Notes: generated from the sequence alone by a model not told the origin. Counted from the first letter of the stretch, positions 26,483-38,330 are shown. The stretch: 64,000 bases of DNA from Scatophagus argus (GCF_020382885.2 NC_058502.1:17077950-17141949); one strand, 5' to 3'. Numbers and translations are program-made.

Positions 26483-28117
26483 GAGACGTCAGAAAAGCAC
26501 CGAGAGTGTCTAAAGAAGCAAAGGGAAGCAGTGAAATATAGACTGAAAAAACTGGCAGCGCGGCAATCAGAAATCGCAGTAAGTTGCATTCAGATAAGTC
26601 AGCGCTTACATAATTCTTTCTGTTTTTGTTGGGATTTTGAATTTGAAGGTTTAACATTTCATCAGTTATCCTGCAACAAAAACAGTAAGACTATAATTAC
26701 ACCTGTGATAAGACAGAATGATATAATGATAAATGCTTATGCTTCATTCAGAAAAAGTCCTCATTGATAAGAGAAAGCATCATACAGAAGTATCAAGAGA
26801 TCCAGGCCGTCCTTGATGAGGACTTGAGGATTACTCTTTCCCACCTGGAGATGGAGGAGAGGGCTGCTGTCTCTGCCCTGGATGGGCTGATGGAAAAGAA
26901 CTGTTCTCTAATCCAGGAGATTGAGCAGGACCTGGCCAGACTCACTGTGACACTGGACCCGACCAACACAGAAAATGACACAATGGTGATTAAACTTGAC
27001 AGCTGGTTAAGTTCAGTGGACCAAATATGATCTTAAATTTCATATTTACCTTTTCATTTGTGCATGGAAATGGAAAATGTCATATGATACAAAACACAGA
27101 TTATTTAATCTTCTCTGCTTTTTCTATAGTCTTTCTTTTCATTTCCCGAGCAGCAAGACATGGAGACGGTGAACAGGTATGGAATCAAATCATAACCGAT
27201 AATTTAAAAACAGCTTCAGAATGAAGAAGTGGAGCAACAGCTGATGTTTCTTACTATGGATTGATTCCTTCAGAGTGGTGGATTTGTTGAACAGGACAGA
27301 CCCGATCAGTGTGAGCCTGGATGAAGTCAAAGCTGACCAGATCCTTCGACTCACCAACAACATGCTTCTGCTTATCTGCTCACAGACCCCAATAATCAAG
27401 AATCTCATCAAGAGTTGTCAGTTCACACATTATTTCTAATGGTGTTTCTAACCATGATTTGCCCTATTTAACATGTGGATTTTTTTCTCTATAAAATGTG
27501 TTAAATATGTGTCTCTAGATTCCAGTGAGGTGTGTCTGGATCCAGAGACAGCCCACCCAAAACTGATAATCTCCGCAAACGGTGACAGTGCCACCTACAC
27601 AGACACCTGGCAGCAACTTCCTGACCTTCCCGGACGCTTTGACACCACCCTCAATGTCATCAGTTTGCAAAGCTACAGCTTTGGTCGCCACTACTGGGAG
27701 ATTGATGTGACTGAGAAAACTTACTGGGAGCTGGGTGTCACCTATCCCACCATATCCCGCAAGGGCACCACTGAGGACTGCTGGCTGGGCCGGGGGGAAG
27801 AGTCCTGGTGTGTGGAGTTCTTTGATGGGGAGTATACAGCTTGGCATGGAGGGGTGCCCCATCAGCTGCCTTTCACAAAGCAATTCTGTCAGATAGGTGT
27901 CTTGTGTAATTTCCCTGCAGGATTGGTGACGTTTCTCGAGGCAGACAATATGACACCACTGTACTGCTTTTGTGCAGGTACCTTTTCGGACTGCCTCCAC
28001 CTGGCCCTGTGTCCTGGCCATGACCACAATGGCACAAATTCTAAGCCTATCGTAATCTGTAATACAACATCTACTACCAGTGATCTTGAATTAGTAGCTC
28101 CTCAGAAAAGCATTTAG
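26483..28117 (+). CDS. TRIM-like coiled-coil/PRY-SPRY gene lacking its RING exon
   Basis: Exons: 26483-26578 (96 nt), 26752-26985 (234 nt), 27154-27176 (23 nt), 27274-27416 (143 nt), 27519-28117. The 96/234/23-nt series is the classic exon pattern of TRIM genes with a C-terminal PRY/SPRY, and all phases agree. The first two exons encode coiled coil (EKHRECLKKQREAVKYRLKK and QEIQAVLDEDLRITLSHLEM). The last is a complete PRY-SPRY starting EVCLDPETAHPKLIIS, with SYSFGRHYWEIDV and the GVLCNFPAGLVTFLEADN segment, ending at TAG 28115-28117. No RING or B-box exon is visible upstream, so no ubiquitin-ligase activity can be claimed for what is seen. It may be a RING-less TRIM-like protein, a gene with a distant first exon, or a decayed duplicate. 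The open frame and clean splice sites argue against an old pseudogene. Confidence 0.75.
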
Positions 28118-29720
28118 TAGTGCCTTCCTGAGGCAGCACTTTCTAATAATGCACCATTTCTAAAAGTTTATAAGTTGCAACAATTGCTCAGCATGCTAAC
28201 ATGCACACATGATGTTAAACAAGTTTGATGCTTTAACCTGACTGACGTACTAGGACTAGTCAGGGAATTACAGTTCACCCTCTGGGCACCATTAATATCT
28301 ATACAGATTTCATGACAATCAATACATAGTTGTTGCAATGTTTCTCTAGAGGCCTCAAATCATCAACCTCATGCAAGCACAACAAGAAAATTCAGGGTAT
28401 CACCAAAGTCAAGTGGATTCATCTGGAGACCTTTAATAGCTGTACAAAATGAATTAATAGCAATATATCCAATATTTCAGTCTGGACCAAAGTGGTGGAC
28501 AAACTCTCATACAACGGACCAACATTGCTATGGCTAAAAATCTAATGATTTATAGATCAGTTAGAATCAAAGGAACAATGAATAGACTATGAAACACTTA
28601 TTTGACTGATGTTTATCTGTTCTATTTTGTAATAATACAACTGATAAACATTAAATTAATGCTGATGGCTTTCTCACTTTATAACAATCCACCCCGCCTA
28701 CAGTCCACTAAGTCTGTTATGTAATCGAGATCAAGGTCCAGGAGTGTGTCCAGTCCACGAGTGTCTTCCCTCATGAGTAAAAGAGTGTCATGCTGAAGGA
28801 GCATGAACATAATATATATAGCATTAGGTCTACTATATTAACCATTAATGAATCCGTTAGTTACAACTAATAATTAATATAAAGGGTGCCTTATTCGATA
28901 CAGGTACCCTTGCTAATACTGGAATTGCTCTTCTTTGAAATGATTAAGGTTTATAGTAAAGTACAAAGAATCATGTTTAAGGAGAAAGCTAGCCATTTCT
29001 TTTAGTGCCCGTATGTATGAGTGTGTGTTGAACTTTCAAATGAATGTACAGAAATATTAGAAGCAGTGTGGCTCATCATAAGAAAAGCTTTTTGTGCATG
29101 TTGAGTTTATCTTTTCTTTATTTATGACAAAATTATGTTTAAGAAATATTCACATTCATTTTTACTTCATAAAAATGACTCATATTGTTATATAAATGAG
29201 GTTATTGGTATAATTGATTGAGCATAAAGTCATGCTTTAAATGTTACATTTAACTTATTTTTATTTTCATAAAGAGAAAAAGCACACTGTAATATATCCT
29301 TGTATGCACCTAGTGAATGTGGATCCAAAGTCTACATTCAAACAAACACTGACTCTGCAAATATGCTCTCTGAGCCTCTGTGTTGCACCTGAATGTACGC
29401 TTATTTTGTTTAATTCTATTTTAATGAATTTCAATATGAAAAATTATGGTGGGGGTGCTGGTATTGCTGAATTTGCACCATTCATTTGTTCATTGCAAGT
29501 GCTAACATGAGTAGTGTTTTGCATATTTTCACTAGAAAAATATCTATCCAAGAGCAGAGATAAAATCAATATAACTGACTCAGTACTAGGGATGGATGCC
29601 AGACACCCCCGTTGAATCAAAGGTTAAAGTACTTTCACAAATATTTAGAAAGCGTGAGTGATCTGCCAGACAGCGCACTCTCATTTTACTCTCCTGGATG
29701 TCTTCTGATTCACTGTCATC
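28118..29720. other. Intergenic between the TRIM-like gene and habp2
   Basis: AT-rich. It contains the degenerate repeat at about 28170-28520 and then nothing recognisable up to the habp2 start codon at 29721. Confidence 0.5.
28170..28520. repeat. Second copy of the degenerate teleost interspersed repeat
   Basis: It carries gctcagcatgctaacatg near 28188, 'cagggaattacagttcaccc' near 28260, 'tttcatgacaatcaatac' near 28308 and 'cagtctggaccaaagtggtg' near 28479. These are phrases of the same repeat type as at about 3490-4070, seen here in the opposite overall order. It is non-coding and divergent. Confidence 0.55.
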
Positions 29721-32006
29721 ATGAACTTCAAGCTCCTCTTCTTTTGCCTCTTCTTAGCAGTGCTCCTCATACCTGCTGAAGTATGTATTTACTACCTAAA
29801 TTATACAGTAACTGTGTAACAATGTGGAAATGCATTGGCTCTTATTTACAGTGCTGCAAAGTTTGATAATGCATTTTGCTGAGAATAAAATGCAGTAGAG
29901 CTTGTTCTCCATTTTTCTGTTTAAAAAGAAAATTTGAGTTCAGAAATGTTAACAAAATCCTAGCAACTGCACATTATTTTTATTATTATCAGTCTTATGT
30001 TGTGCTGTCAAATTATGATACAGCTAAAACCTAAGAAGCACAAGAAGCATCGTCATCACCATCATGATCATGATCATGATCATGAACATTCTAAACGTGG
30101 CAAGAAAGGAACATTTAAGGACATAACAGAAGGTAAGAGCTTCTTTGTATTTATTTCTTAATATATTACATATAGAAGTCAGATCCAGTGAATTTGATTT
30201 ATACAGCACAGAATCATAAATTACAGTTTGCCTTGGGAGACATCAAAGTTTGGTCCTTGGACACTTGATTCAAATAAAAGAGCAACAGTGTAGGGAACCT
30301 TTAATCATGACATAGATTGATGTCATGTCATTGATGTCAGAATAGATAAGAAAAAAAAATGCAACACACAATATATGCAAATTATTAATGAGATAAATGA
30401 AGACTGTAAAACACAAGAGTGTGGATCCAGAGGAGGTTGAAAAGCTTTGGGTGTCACTGTTAGGTAGAACTTGAACAACACTCATGGTGTCATGGTGATG
30501 ATAGCATACAAAAACAGTGAGAGAAGAAGAGAATCTCCTACAAAGGTACAATGATTCATGTAATTTTTTTTTACAGTATGCAGCATATCTCCCCCCTAAA
30601 TCTGAAATATATACAAGTTTTACAAGGTAAGAAAGAGATGAAGACCATAAATGCTTTATATCTAATAAAGAAAAAAATATTCTTTTAGATAGCTTCTTTG
30701 AGATCCAAGAGAGAAGTGGTGATGAGGATGAAGATGATGACCACAGTGATTCAGAGTGGCTTTTTGAACTTCAGGAACCAGAAGGTGAGAGAGTTAATAC
30801 TTTTGTTTCTGCCAAACTATTATCATTCTGTGCAGTGCCACATGTTTTCCATTGGCTACATGACGCTGGAAAGCTCTAATTTAAATCTCTCATTCTCCAC
30901 TTAACTCTTGCCATTTTTCAGGCCAATGCAACCCAAATCCTTGCCTTAACAACGGACAGTGTGAGCAGAAAAGCAAGAAAAAATTCAAATGTGATTGTCC
31001 CAAACCTTTCAAGGGAAGGAAATGCGAAAAAGGTTTGAAAATATAATGTCCCTTTTCCATACAATATAGGACTGCAGACTGGTGAGCAAAAATGCAATTA
31101 AACTATTGTGTTATCAGGTCCAAAACGTTGTAGGAAGGGTATATGCGGGCGTGGAGAATGTGTGCTGACTTCATCTCCCCCATTCTATGAGTGCAAATGC
31201 AAACAGCCCTTCCAGCCTCCACGCTGCACAAGCTGTAAGGAGTATTTCTTTGTCCAAAAACTATGGGATGCCTTTTTCCAAAGTTTCCTTTAAAGCAAGC
31301 ATTCATTTTAGCTGTTTTTCTCCACAGTTTCAGTGTGTGAGCCTAATCCATGTAAGAATGGTGGACAGTGCATCAGGGATGGTCATGATTTTGACTGCCA
31401 GTGCCCTCCAGGGTTCAGAGGACGTTTCTGCCGTGTTGGTAAATACTACACCCTGCATTGCTGTTTTTCCTTTTCCTTGCCCAATATCTGCATCATCATA
31501 GCTCATATAGTCACCGTGTGTGGTATATGTGTGCGGTACCTGGGTGTCCACATAACGGACGACCTCACCTGGCGCAACAACACTTCCTGCCTCATCAGGA
31601 AGGCACACCAGCGCCTCTACTTCCTCAGGAGGCTGAGGCGTGCAGGACTGGGGAGCTCAGTCCTGACATCTTTTGACCGATGTGTGGTGGAGAGCGTTCT
31701 GTGCTCCTGCATCACTGTGTTTCACGGCAGCTGCTCTGCAGCAGAGAAGAAGGCTCTGCAGAGGGTGGTGAAAGCTGCACAGAAGACTGTGGGACGCAAC
31801 CTATCCACAACCACTGACATTTACACCTCCAGATGCAGGAAAAGGGCCTCCTGCATCATGAAGGACCCCACCCACCCCTCACACAAACTGTTTGCTCCTC
31901 TCCCCTCAGGCAGGAGGCTGCGGAGCATTAAGAGCAGGACCACCAGCTGTGAGACTGTTGAACTCTGGAGGACCTCTGTAGCCTCTGCTGCTAACCCCCT
32001 CCCCCA

Positions 32007-32044
<38 letters not shown>

Positions 32045-34394
32045 CACCCTCCCTCTAGTTGTCATCCCTGACACTATTTATATTTTTTTATTCTGATTGC
32101 TTTTACATTTATATAGTGTTGTTTTATATTTATAGCAGTTACATATTTTGTAGGTTTAATTTCGTTCCACCACATGTGTGAAATGACAATAAAGAATCCT
32201 TGAATCCTTGAATTGAATATTTCCTAGGCCCAGATGACTGCTATGTGGATGATGGAGAGTCATACCGTGGCAATGTGAGTGAGACAGATGATGGAGATGA
32301 ATGCCTCTACTGGAACTCTCACTTCATCCTGGAGAGAGGAGTTAATCCTTTCACATCTTTTGAGGACAAAGATGGACTTGGCCCTCACAACTTCTGCAGG
32401 TCAGGAGAAAAGAAACATGTGCATTCAAATAGCAGGGGACATCTACTTAAAAAAGTTGATTTACATTTTGTATGATGCAGAAACCCAGATGGAGACCACA
32501 TGCCCTGGTGTTTCTTCAGAAGAGGTCACAGGTTGTTCTGGGACTACTGTGATGTGACAGAGTGTCCTAAACCGACAGGTTAGCTTTGAAGCTTCAGAGA
32601 ACTTTCTGATTATGAGTGTAGCCAACAAAAATTGTTCACATCTTCTGCCATGTTCTTGTATGTATTTTCAGATGTGGCACCAACTGCAATTGTCCCTCCA
32701 GATCCCAGTCCCACCACTCCCAAACCCCAGCCCACAAAAGCTGAACCTACATCAGCCCCCAAGCCAGTGACCACCAAACCATTGACGCCTGAGAAGCCCA
32801 CTGAGGCTCCACAACCTCCTGTTATTCCCACTAATGCTTCTGACATCACCAATGGCACCGTGCCACCGCAACAGTTCTCCACCTGTGGAAAGCCTCAGCC
32901 AAAAAAGGCCATTACCCGAATCTTTGGGGGCCTGAAGGTCAATCCCGGGGCTATTCCCTGGCAGGTGTCTCTGCAAGTGAGGCCAAAGAACTCCAACCAT
33001 GCCTTCAAACACACTTGTGGAGGAGTTCTCATTGAGAGCTGCTGGGTACTGACAGCCGGACACTGCATGTAAGCACAATCACAATGACTAGGAATCTGAG
33101 ATAACAAACAAACAAACAAAAATCTCAAACATTGGCTGATTATACAATAGCCTTCATATGTGGTCTCAATCTTTATTGAAGCACGTGTTGCTTGTGTTTG
33201 AACAGTGATAAGAGCAAGGACATGCAGGTGGCTGTGGGAGGTCTGTCACTGGACATGGATGAGCCCACAGAACAAACTATAAAAGTTGAGGAAGCTATTG
33301 TACATGAAAACTACAGGGAGACGCCTGCAGCTGTTTACAACGACATAGGTAATTCATGTGTCTTTCCAATCTTATCTAAAAATGAGCTCTGACAGTAACA
33401 ACAATATTAGAATATCTAAATCAAAGATCTTACTGACAGCATTTTAAATCTGCATCTTGATCCTTTTTTAGTTAACCAATGATTGGGTGTGAGAGTGTCA
33501 CCAATTAGGGAAAGAGTCAAATATGATTGATAAAGTAAACTCTAAAATAACAACAAAGGCATGGGGTTGCTGTAAAAAAAATACAAGACATCAAATACTT
33601 TATCATTTCATTTTTTGTTTGATTTTTATCCAAACTGCACTCAGGCTTGTTGAGACTGAGTGGTACCAATGGAGTTTGTGCCAATGAGACCCAGTTTGTG
33701 AAGACTGCGTGCCTGCCTGACGCCCAACTGCCTGATGGCACGGAGTGCACCATTTCTGGATGGGGTGCCACTGAGGAATGTAAGGCCCCTTTTACATGTT
33801 GCGCCTCAAAATAAAACCAGCCAGATCTACAGACCCCATAAATCTTGAATCTTTAATCAATGAAATGAGGAACTACCTCTGTTACAATTTTATTGCCTTT
33901 CTTCTGTTTTGTCAAAATTGAAATTTTCCACCTCATATCTCTAGCTGACTATGGTTCCAATCATCTACTCAAGGCCAATGTACTGCTGATCAACCAGGAA
34001 AAGTGCTCTGAGCCCACTGTTTATGGCAGTGTCCTGGATAATAGCATGTTCTGTGCTGGCCACCTACAGGGAGGGGTGGATTCCTGCCAGGTCAGTAGAG
34101 GAAAGCTGCCAATTAAGTGTGTGCTATCATTCAAAAAGTGCATGGATTATTTATTGAGTAAGTTCTTAAAATAGTTGTGTGCAACACTGCATCTGCAATC
34201 TGGTCAGCTGTTTGTTCTTGTTCCAGGGCGACTCTGGAGGACCACTGACTTGTAATCAAAACAACGCCAGTGTTGTTTATGGTGTGGTGAGTTGGGGAGA
34301 CCAGTGTGGTAGGAAGAACAAGCCTGGGGTCTACACACGAGTCATTCACTTCCTGGACTGGATAAAGTCAAAGACTCAAGCAGCATCTCCATAA
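29721..34394 (+). CDS. habp2: Hyaluronan-binding protein 2 (factor VII-activating protease)-like, complete
   Basis: Secreted trypsin-like serine protease of plasma. Exons: 29721-29780, 30024-30132, 30689-30784, 30922-31032, 31118-31234, 31328-31438, 32228-32399, 32481-32578, 32672-33068, 33206-33348, 33645-33779, 33945-34090, 34227-34394. Phases agree and give 620 aa, longer than human HABP2 (560 aa). In order: signal peptide ([19 protein letters not shown]), a His/Asp-rich segment, an acidic segment ([10 protein letters not shown]), EGF1 ([12 protein letters not shown]), EGF2 ([11 protein letters not shown]), EGF3 ([12 protein letters not shown]), a kringle ([11 protein letters not shown] to WDYCDVTEC), a Pro/Thr-rich linker of about 70 residues, the activation site R-IFGG, and a protease domain with His (LTAGHC), Asp (YNDIGLL) and Ser (GDSGGP). 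The S1 Asp in DSCQGDSGGP predicts cleavage after Arg/Lys. AATAAA at 34685-34690 is a candidate poly(A) signal. The longer linker accounts for much of the extra length. Confidence 0.9.
30024..30132 (+). CDS. habp2: habp2 exon 2: His/Asp-rich basic segment
   Basis: The exon encodes a Lys/His-rich run ([20 protein letters not shown]) followed by SKRGKKG. The DNA holds a tandem of gatcat units near 30066-30087, which explains how the His-Asp repeat could expand or contract. Human HABP2 has no comparable run as far as I remember. Metal or polyanion binding is an inference from composition only. Confidence 0.75.
31505..32219 (+). mobile_element. 5'-truncated non-LTR retrotransposon (L2/CR1-like) in habp2 intron
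   Basis: An open frame at about 31535-32005 encodes the very C-terminus of a LINE reverse transcriptase protein. Recognisable pieces are [28 protein letters not shown] and the [19 protein letters not shown] type of ending. It is followed by a 3' UTR with an AC microsatellite (32007-32035), an AT-rich part, AATAAAG near 32188 and a tail of tandem gaatcctt units at about 32195-32219. That tail structure is typical of L2-like fish LINEs. The catalytic RT core and endonuclease are absent, so this copy cannot move. It lies in sense with habp2. The left border is approximate. Confidence 0.8.
32007..32044. repeat. (AC)n(AT)n microsatellite inside the LINE 3' region
   Basis: An AC run followed by a short AT run, at the end of the LINE coding remnant. 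Confidence 0.88.
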
Positions 34395-36157
34395 GAAGCC
34401 TCTGTTACTCAGCAGCACAACAGAAAGTGTAGCCATTAGGACTTGGTTATGTATGGAGTAAGTCTTACTCATTGTGATTTAACTTTTGTGTTTTGTGCAG
34501 GTGTGCCTTTTCGGCTCTACACCATCATTTTAAAAAATTCCAATGCTAAAGTCCAAGCTTTCTCTGTACAACTGAATGCCATATTTCCATGTTTTTCCTT
34601 GAAGATTTACTCTTATCCTGGCCAAGGATGAGCTAAAAGGTTATATTAATGATGTGTGTGTGTGGAAAAGGAAGAAGAAGACACAATAAATTTAAAATGT
34701 GACTGGCCTGAGCAGGGAAAAGGTGTCATATTTTCATATTTTATTATTAATCAAAGCAAAGTATTTGTCAGTGGTCTCTCAGGAGGAATTATTTTAGAAC
34801 TGTAGTGAGATGGGAGATGAATGTAAAGGAAAAAAAACTATGACAATATGGGGATTTATCAACATTGCTTGGAGAAATGGGGTCAAATGCATAATTGATG
34901 CCAGAACAGTAAGTCCTACATCAGTGAGTGGTTATTTAGACCATGCTGATAAATGTTTCAGTCTTACATCAGCGTGATGACAACTGCCTAAAGTAACAGA
35001 CACCATTTTTAGGGGGAAACAATTATTTGACATGTTCTTTGAGTTTCTAGTTTGGCTTATGTCCCACCTGCTAACATGGAGGTGGTGAGTATATGACCTA
35101 TAGGGTAGCCAGACACCAAGGGGCGATCAGGATGTTTGGTTTCACTTTTGGGGAGCTGTCATATCATCCATCTTTATATGCAGTCAATAAAATGCCCTCG
35201 CCAGACCCAACAATGGCAACTCAAGATTCAGGAGTCACAGTACTGGAATGTGTGTAAAATGATAATGTAACATGGTAAAAATGTAGTTTTTCTTTACACA
35301 TGTATTAGCTGTCTGTCATCCGGCTTTTCACCTTTTAATAAACCAAACAAACAAAACACGCTCCAGCTTTTAAGTCTTGGGTTATGCAAGATTTCGGAAA
35401 GTAGGTATTTATGTCCACAGAGGACTACTATAATGCATGAATAGTCAAAGAAACAGAATTAAGTCTCTTCTGTTCTGCCATGTTATTTGGCTTCCGTGGG
35501 TTTGTTTGTTTGCTGCACGGCAACAAGTATGTAGTACCACTGACAAGTGAGAATGGATACGCGCATGTTCTCCATGGTCTGACCAAAGGGACAGTTGCAC
35601 ATAGAGCAAGCCAGTAGTTTACACATGGGTCATTTATTTCCTGAATTAAATCAAGTCAAACATGAGAGCTGCTAAGCAGCTGACTGAACAAAAAGACTTT
35701 ACCACAGAACAAACGTGCTGTTTGAATCCAATGTAAGTGACAACTGCAAACAATAGAACAGTAATACAGATACAACCACCATAGCCTAGAGTAAAAGGTT
35801 GAAAAATCTATTCTGATTTATGTTTTTTCCTTAACAGTGCAAAACTTCAGCACTATACAATCACAATAATATGACATCTAAACATCATAATAGAGTAAAC
35901 CTTGCTTTCCCTCCCATTGTTATTGTTAATGAGAAATGCATGTTCATCATCTTAGCTCTAGCTTCTCATAAATAAAGATGTATGTCAATTCTTTGAGCAT
36001 TGATTTAGTTTGATATATGGCTGTGTGACAGCCATATATCTTTAAAAGCATGCAAAATTGGAATAAACATGAAAATTAAAAGGCTGAATTTGATCAGTGA
36101 ATTTTCATTCATGTCATTTAAGGATCCAGTCCAAGTTCATTCTTTGCCCTCATTACC
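34395..36157. other. habp2 3' UTR and intergenic sequence
   Basis: It contains AATAAA at 34685-34690, suitable for habp2, then AT-rich sequence without a recognisable gene. A perfect short inverted repeat lies at 36012-36040: 13-nt arms, gatatatggctgt and its complement, around a 3-nt loop. It lies beyond the 3' end of the minus-strand TRIM. Confidence 0.5.
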
Positions 36158-38330
36158 TCATACCTGCCAATCCCACGACTCCTTAATCCAAAGCAAGGTC
36201 AGAGGCTGCCTGTTCAGTCCATTCACATCTATGCATGGGTTTAACATGGGGTAAAGAGGCTCTGTCCACTGCACACAGAAAGAGTGAAGCAGGGCCATAG
36301 AATCAGCATTGTAGAATGAAAGCTCCCCCTTCTGGATATTTGCCAGTACTCCCACTTTCCTAATTCTCTTCCCCACTGTAAGCTGCTTCTCCTGGGTATC
36401 ATGACAGGCCAAGTACCGTCCATCTCCATGGTAGATGCACCAAGAAGTCTTGCTCAAGTCAGTCACACCCAGACTGGGGGAATTCTGACTTGTACCATCT
36501 TTTTTATCGACACGCCCAGTGCTCACACCTATTAACCAATAAGGTTTCTCCTGGACAATGACCTCCCAGTAGTGCTGGCCAGTTGTAAAACTCTCCTGAG
36601 CCAGTACACAATACTGGGAGTCATATGGCTGAGTGCTCAGAGACTCACTGGCAGGCTGCCGTCTCCAGTGAACTTGTTTCCTGTCCTGGGATATTTCCAA
36701 TTTTGGATGGGCTGTGTTTGAGTCCAGAGAAGGAGAACTTAGGTCTGTAAATAAAAACCTACATTCAGTACACAACTACAAAGATAGTGGGTGTTGATTT
36801 TTGACTGCAAAATATTAGATTTCTTACTAACATGACCACATTCGTGGAAAGTGTTGGGACAGAGCCATTGAGAGGTCATCCACCAGCCCCTCTACTGTTC
36901 TCAGCTTCTCAAGGTCACACAGATCTCTGTCTATTTCCTGGATTGGGGCTAAATCCGGAGGGTCACTGCAATGACAACTGAAAACCATTAGAAGACAAAA
37001 AACGTACCAAAAGATAGACAGTGACAAAAGGAAACGGTAAGAGTGATGATAGCATGACAATATACTCACCAAAGATTCCGTGCTGTGATTTGCTGTTGAA
37101 AATAAACAGGTTGTGCATTACTGTACGAAAAAAACTATTTCAGCTGCATTTGTACAAGACTTTCACATGTCGATACGTCATAATACAAGGTACTATTAAA
37201 AACCCACCTGTAGGAATCGCAGATCATTTGTCTCCTCAAGGAGTGATTTGCTGGATGCTCTGAGGTTGTCTATCTCTTTAATCTGAGCCTCCATTGCGCC
37301 CCTCTGGGCCTCAAGCCACTCTGTCGTATGTGCCTCTTCTGCATCTATAATCTGCATCATCAAACGCTCGTCACCATCCAGAACAACACGAATCCTGTTG
37401 TATTTGTCTGACACTCTCTCTCTGTAATCTGCAGCAGACTTCTAGAAAGAAAAACATTATTTAAATACACATAACTGGGGGTTCTGCCAATAAAAAATGG
37501 AAGATAAAATAGGAGTATGTCACTATGTATGTGACTGTACCACTATTTGTGTGTACAGTGACTCCAAGTCTTTGATGGCATGTTCTGCTTCACCTCTTCT
37601 CTTCAGCAGCTGGGTCATAGTGTTCTCTAGCATGCTCTAACAGAAAACAGAAATACAACAGGCCTATAGAAAATAAATAAAGAAGTAATCATTTAGAAAA
37701 CACATTAGCCAATGAGAAAACAATAGTAACATTTACCTTAAAGTCTGTGCAGGTTTCTTGGAGTTGAGACACTTTGTGGTTTTTGTGCATACCGACCAGG
37801 ACACACAAACAGCACACAGAGACCCTTTCTTCCATACAGAAAAGCTTGAGCTCATCATGGTGCTCCCTGCACTTCAGAGACAGTGGATCCCCTGTCAGCT
37901 CCACAACTGTGTGCTCCCTAAGAGCAGACCTCTGCTGGTGCAACAGGATGTGAGCCTGGCACAGTGAGGCATCACAGGTCAGACAGGTCCTTATGGCCAC
38001 CGATGGCGTCTCTATGCACTGATCACAGTGGATAGTTGAAGATGATTTGGTTTCCCTGCTTGGTGTTGTCCGTAGCTCTCCTGTCGATGGCTTGTTAGTA
38101 CTGAAATCCTTTACTTTGTCCTGAAGGCTGGTGTTTATCTCCAGAGAGAGGTCAGAGGGGAGAAATACCTGACACTCTGGACAGAAGAAAGGACCATCAT
38201 TAGACCCATCTGTTTCCCACACAGCCTGGATACAGGTGAGACAGAAGTCATGTCCACATTGCAGTGTCACAGGATCTGTGAAGAACTCCCGGCAGACGGG
38301 ACACTTTAAAGTTTCCTCAACAGTGCCCAT
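36158..38330 (-). CDS. TRIM-family E3 ubiquitin ligase-like (RING, B-boxes, coiled coil, PRY/SPRY)
   Basis: Exons on the minus strand: 38330-37737, 37636-37541 (96 nt), 37441-37208 (234 nt), 37092-37070 (23 nt), 36965-36828 and a SPRY exon 36744-36158. The first exon opens MGTVEETLKCPVCREFF and holds a full C3HC4 RING (CPVC...CGHDFCLTC...CPEC), a B-box1-like CDQC/CLTC segment and a B-box2 (CREHHDEL...CLCVLVGMHKNH). The coiled coil follows (RRGEAEHAIKDLESLY, DGDERLMMQIIDAEEAHT). The SPRY exon encodes SNTAHPKLEIS and FTTGQHYWEVIV, and ends DWQV-stop. The 36828 donor gives phase 2 while the SPRY exon needs phase 1, so the simplest junction makes an in-frame stop. The gene may therefore use an unusual splice or be damaged. 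It is convergent with the RING-less TRIM-like gene on the other side of habp2. The subfamily is uncertain. Confidence 0.82.

Noticed and set aside
27515..28027. 170-codon minus-strand frame opposite the SPRY exon
   Set aside because: It is the shadow of the sense PRY/SPRY coding sequence.
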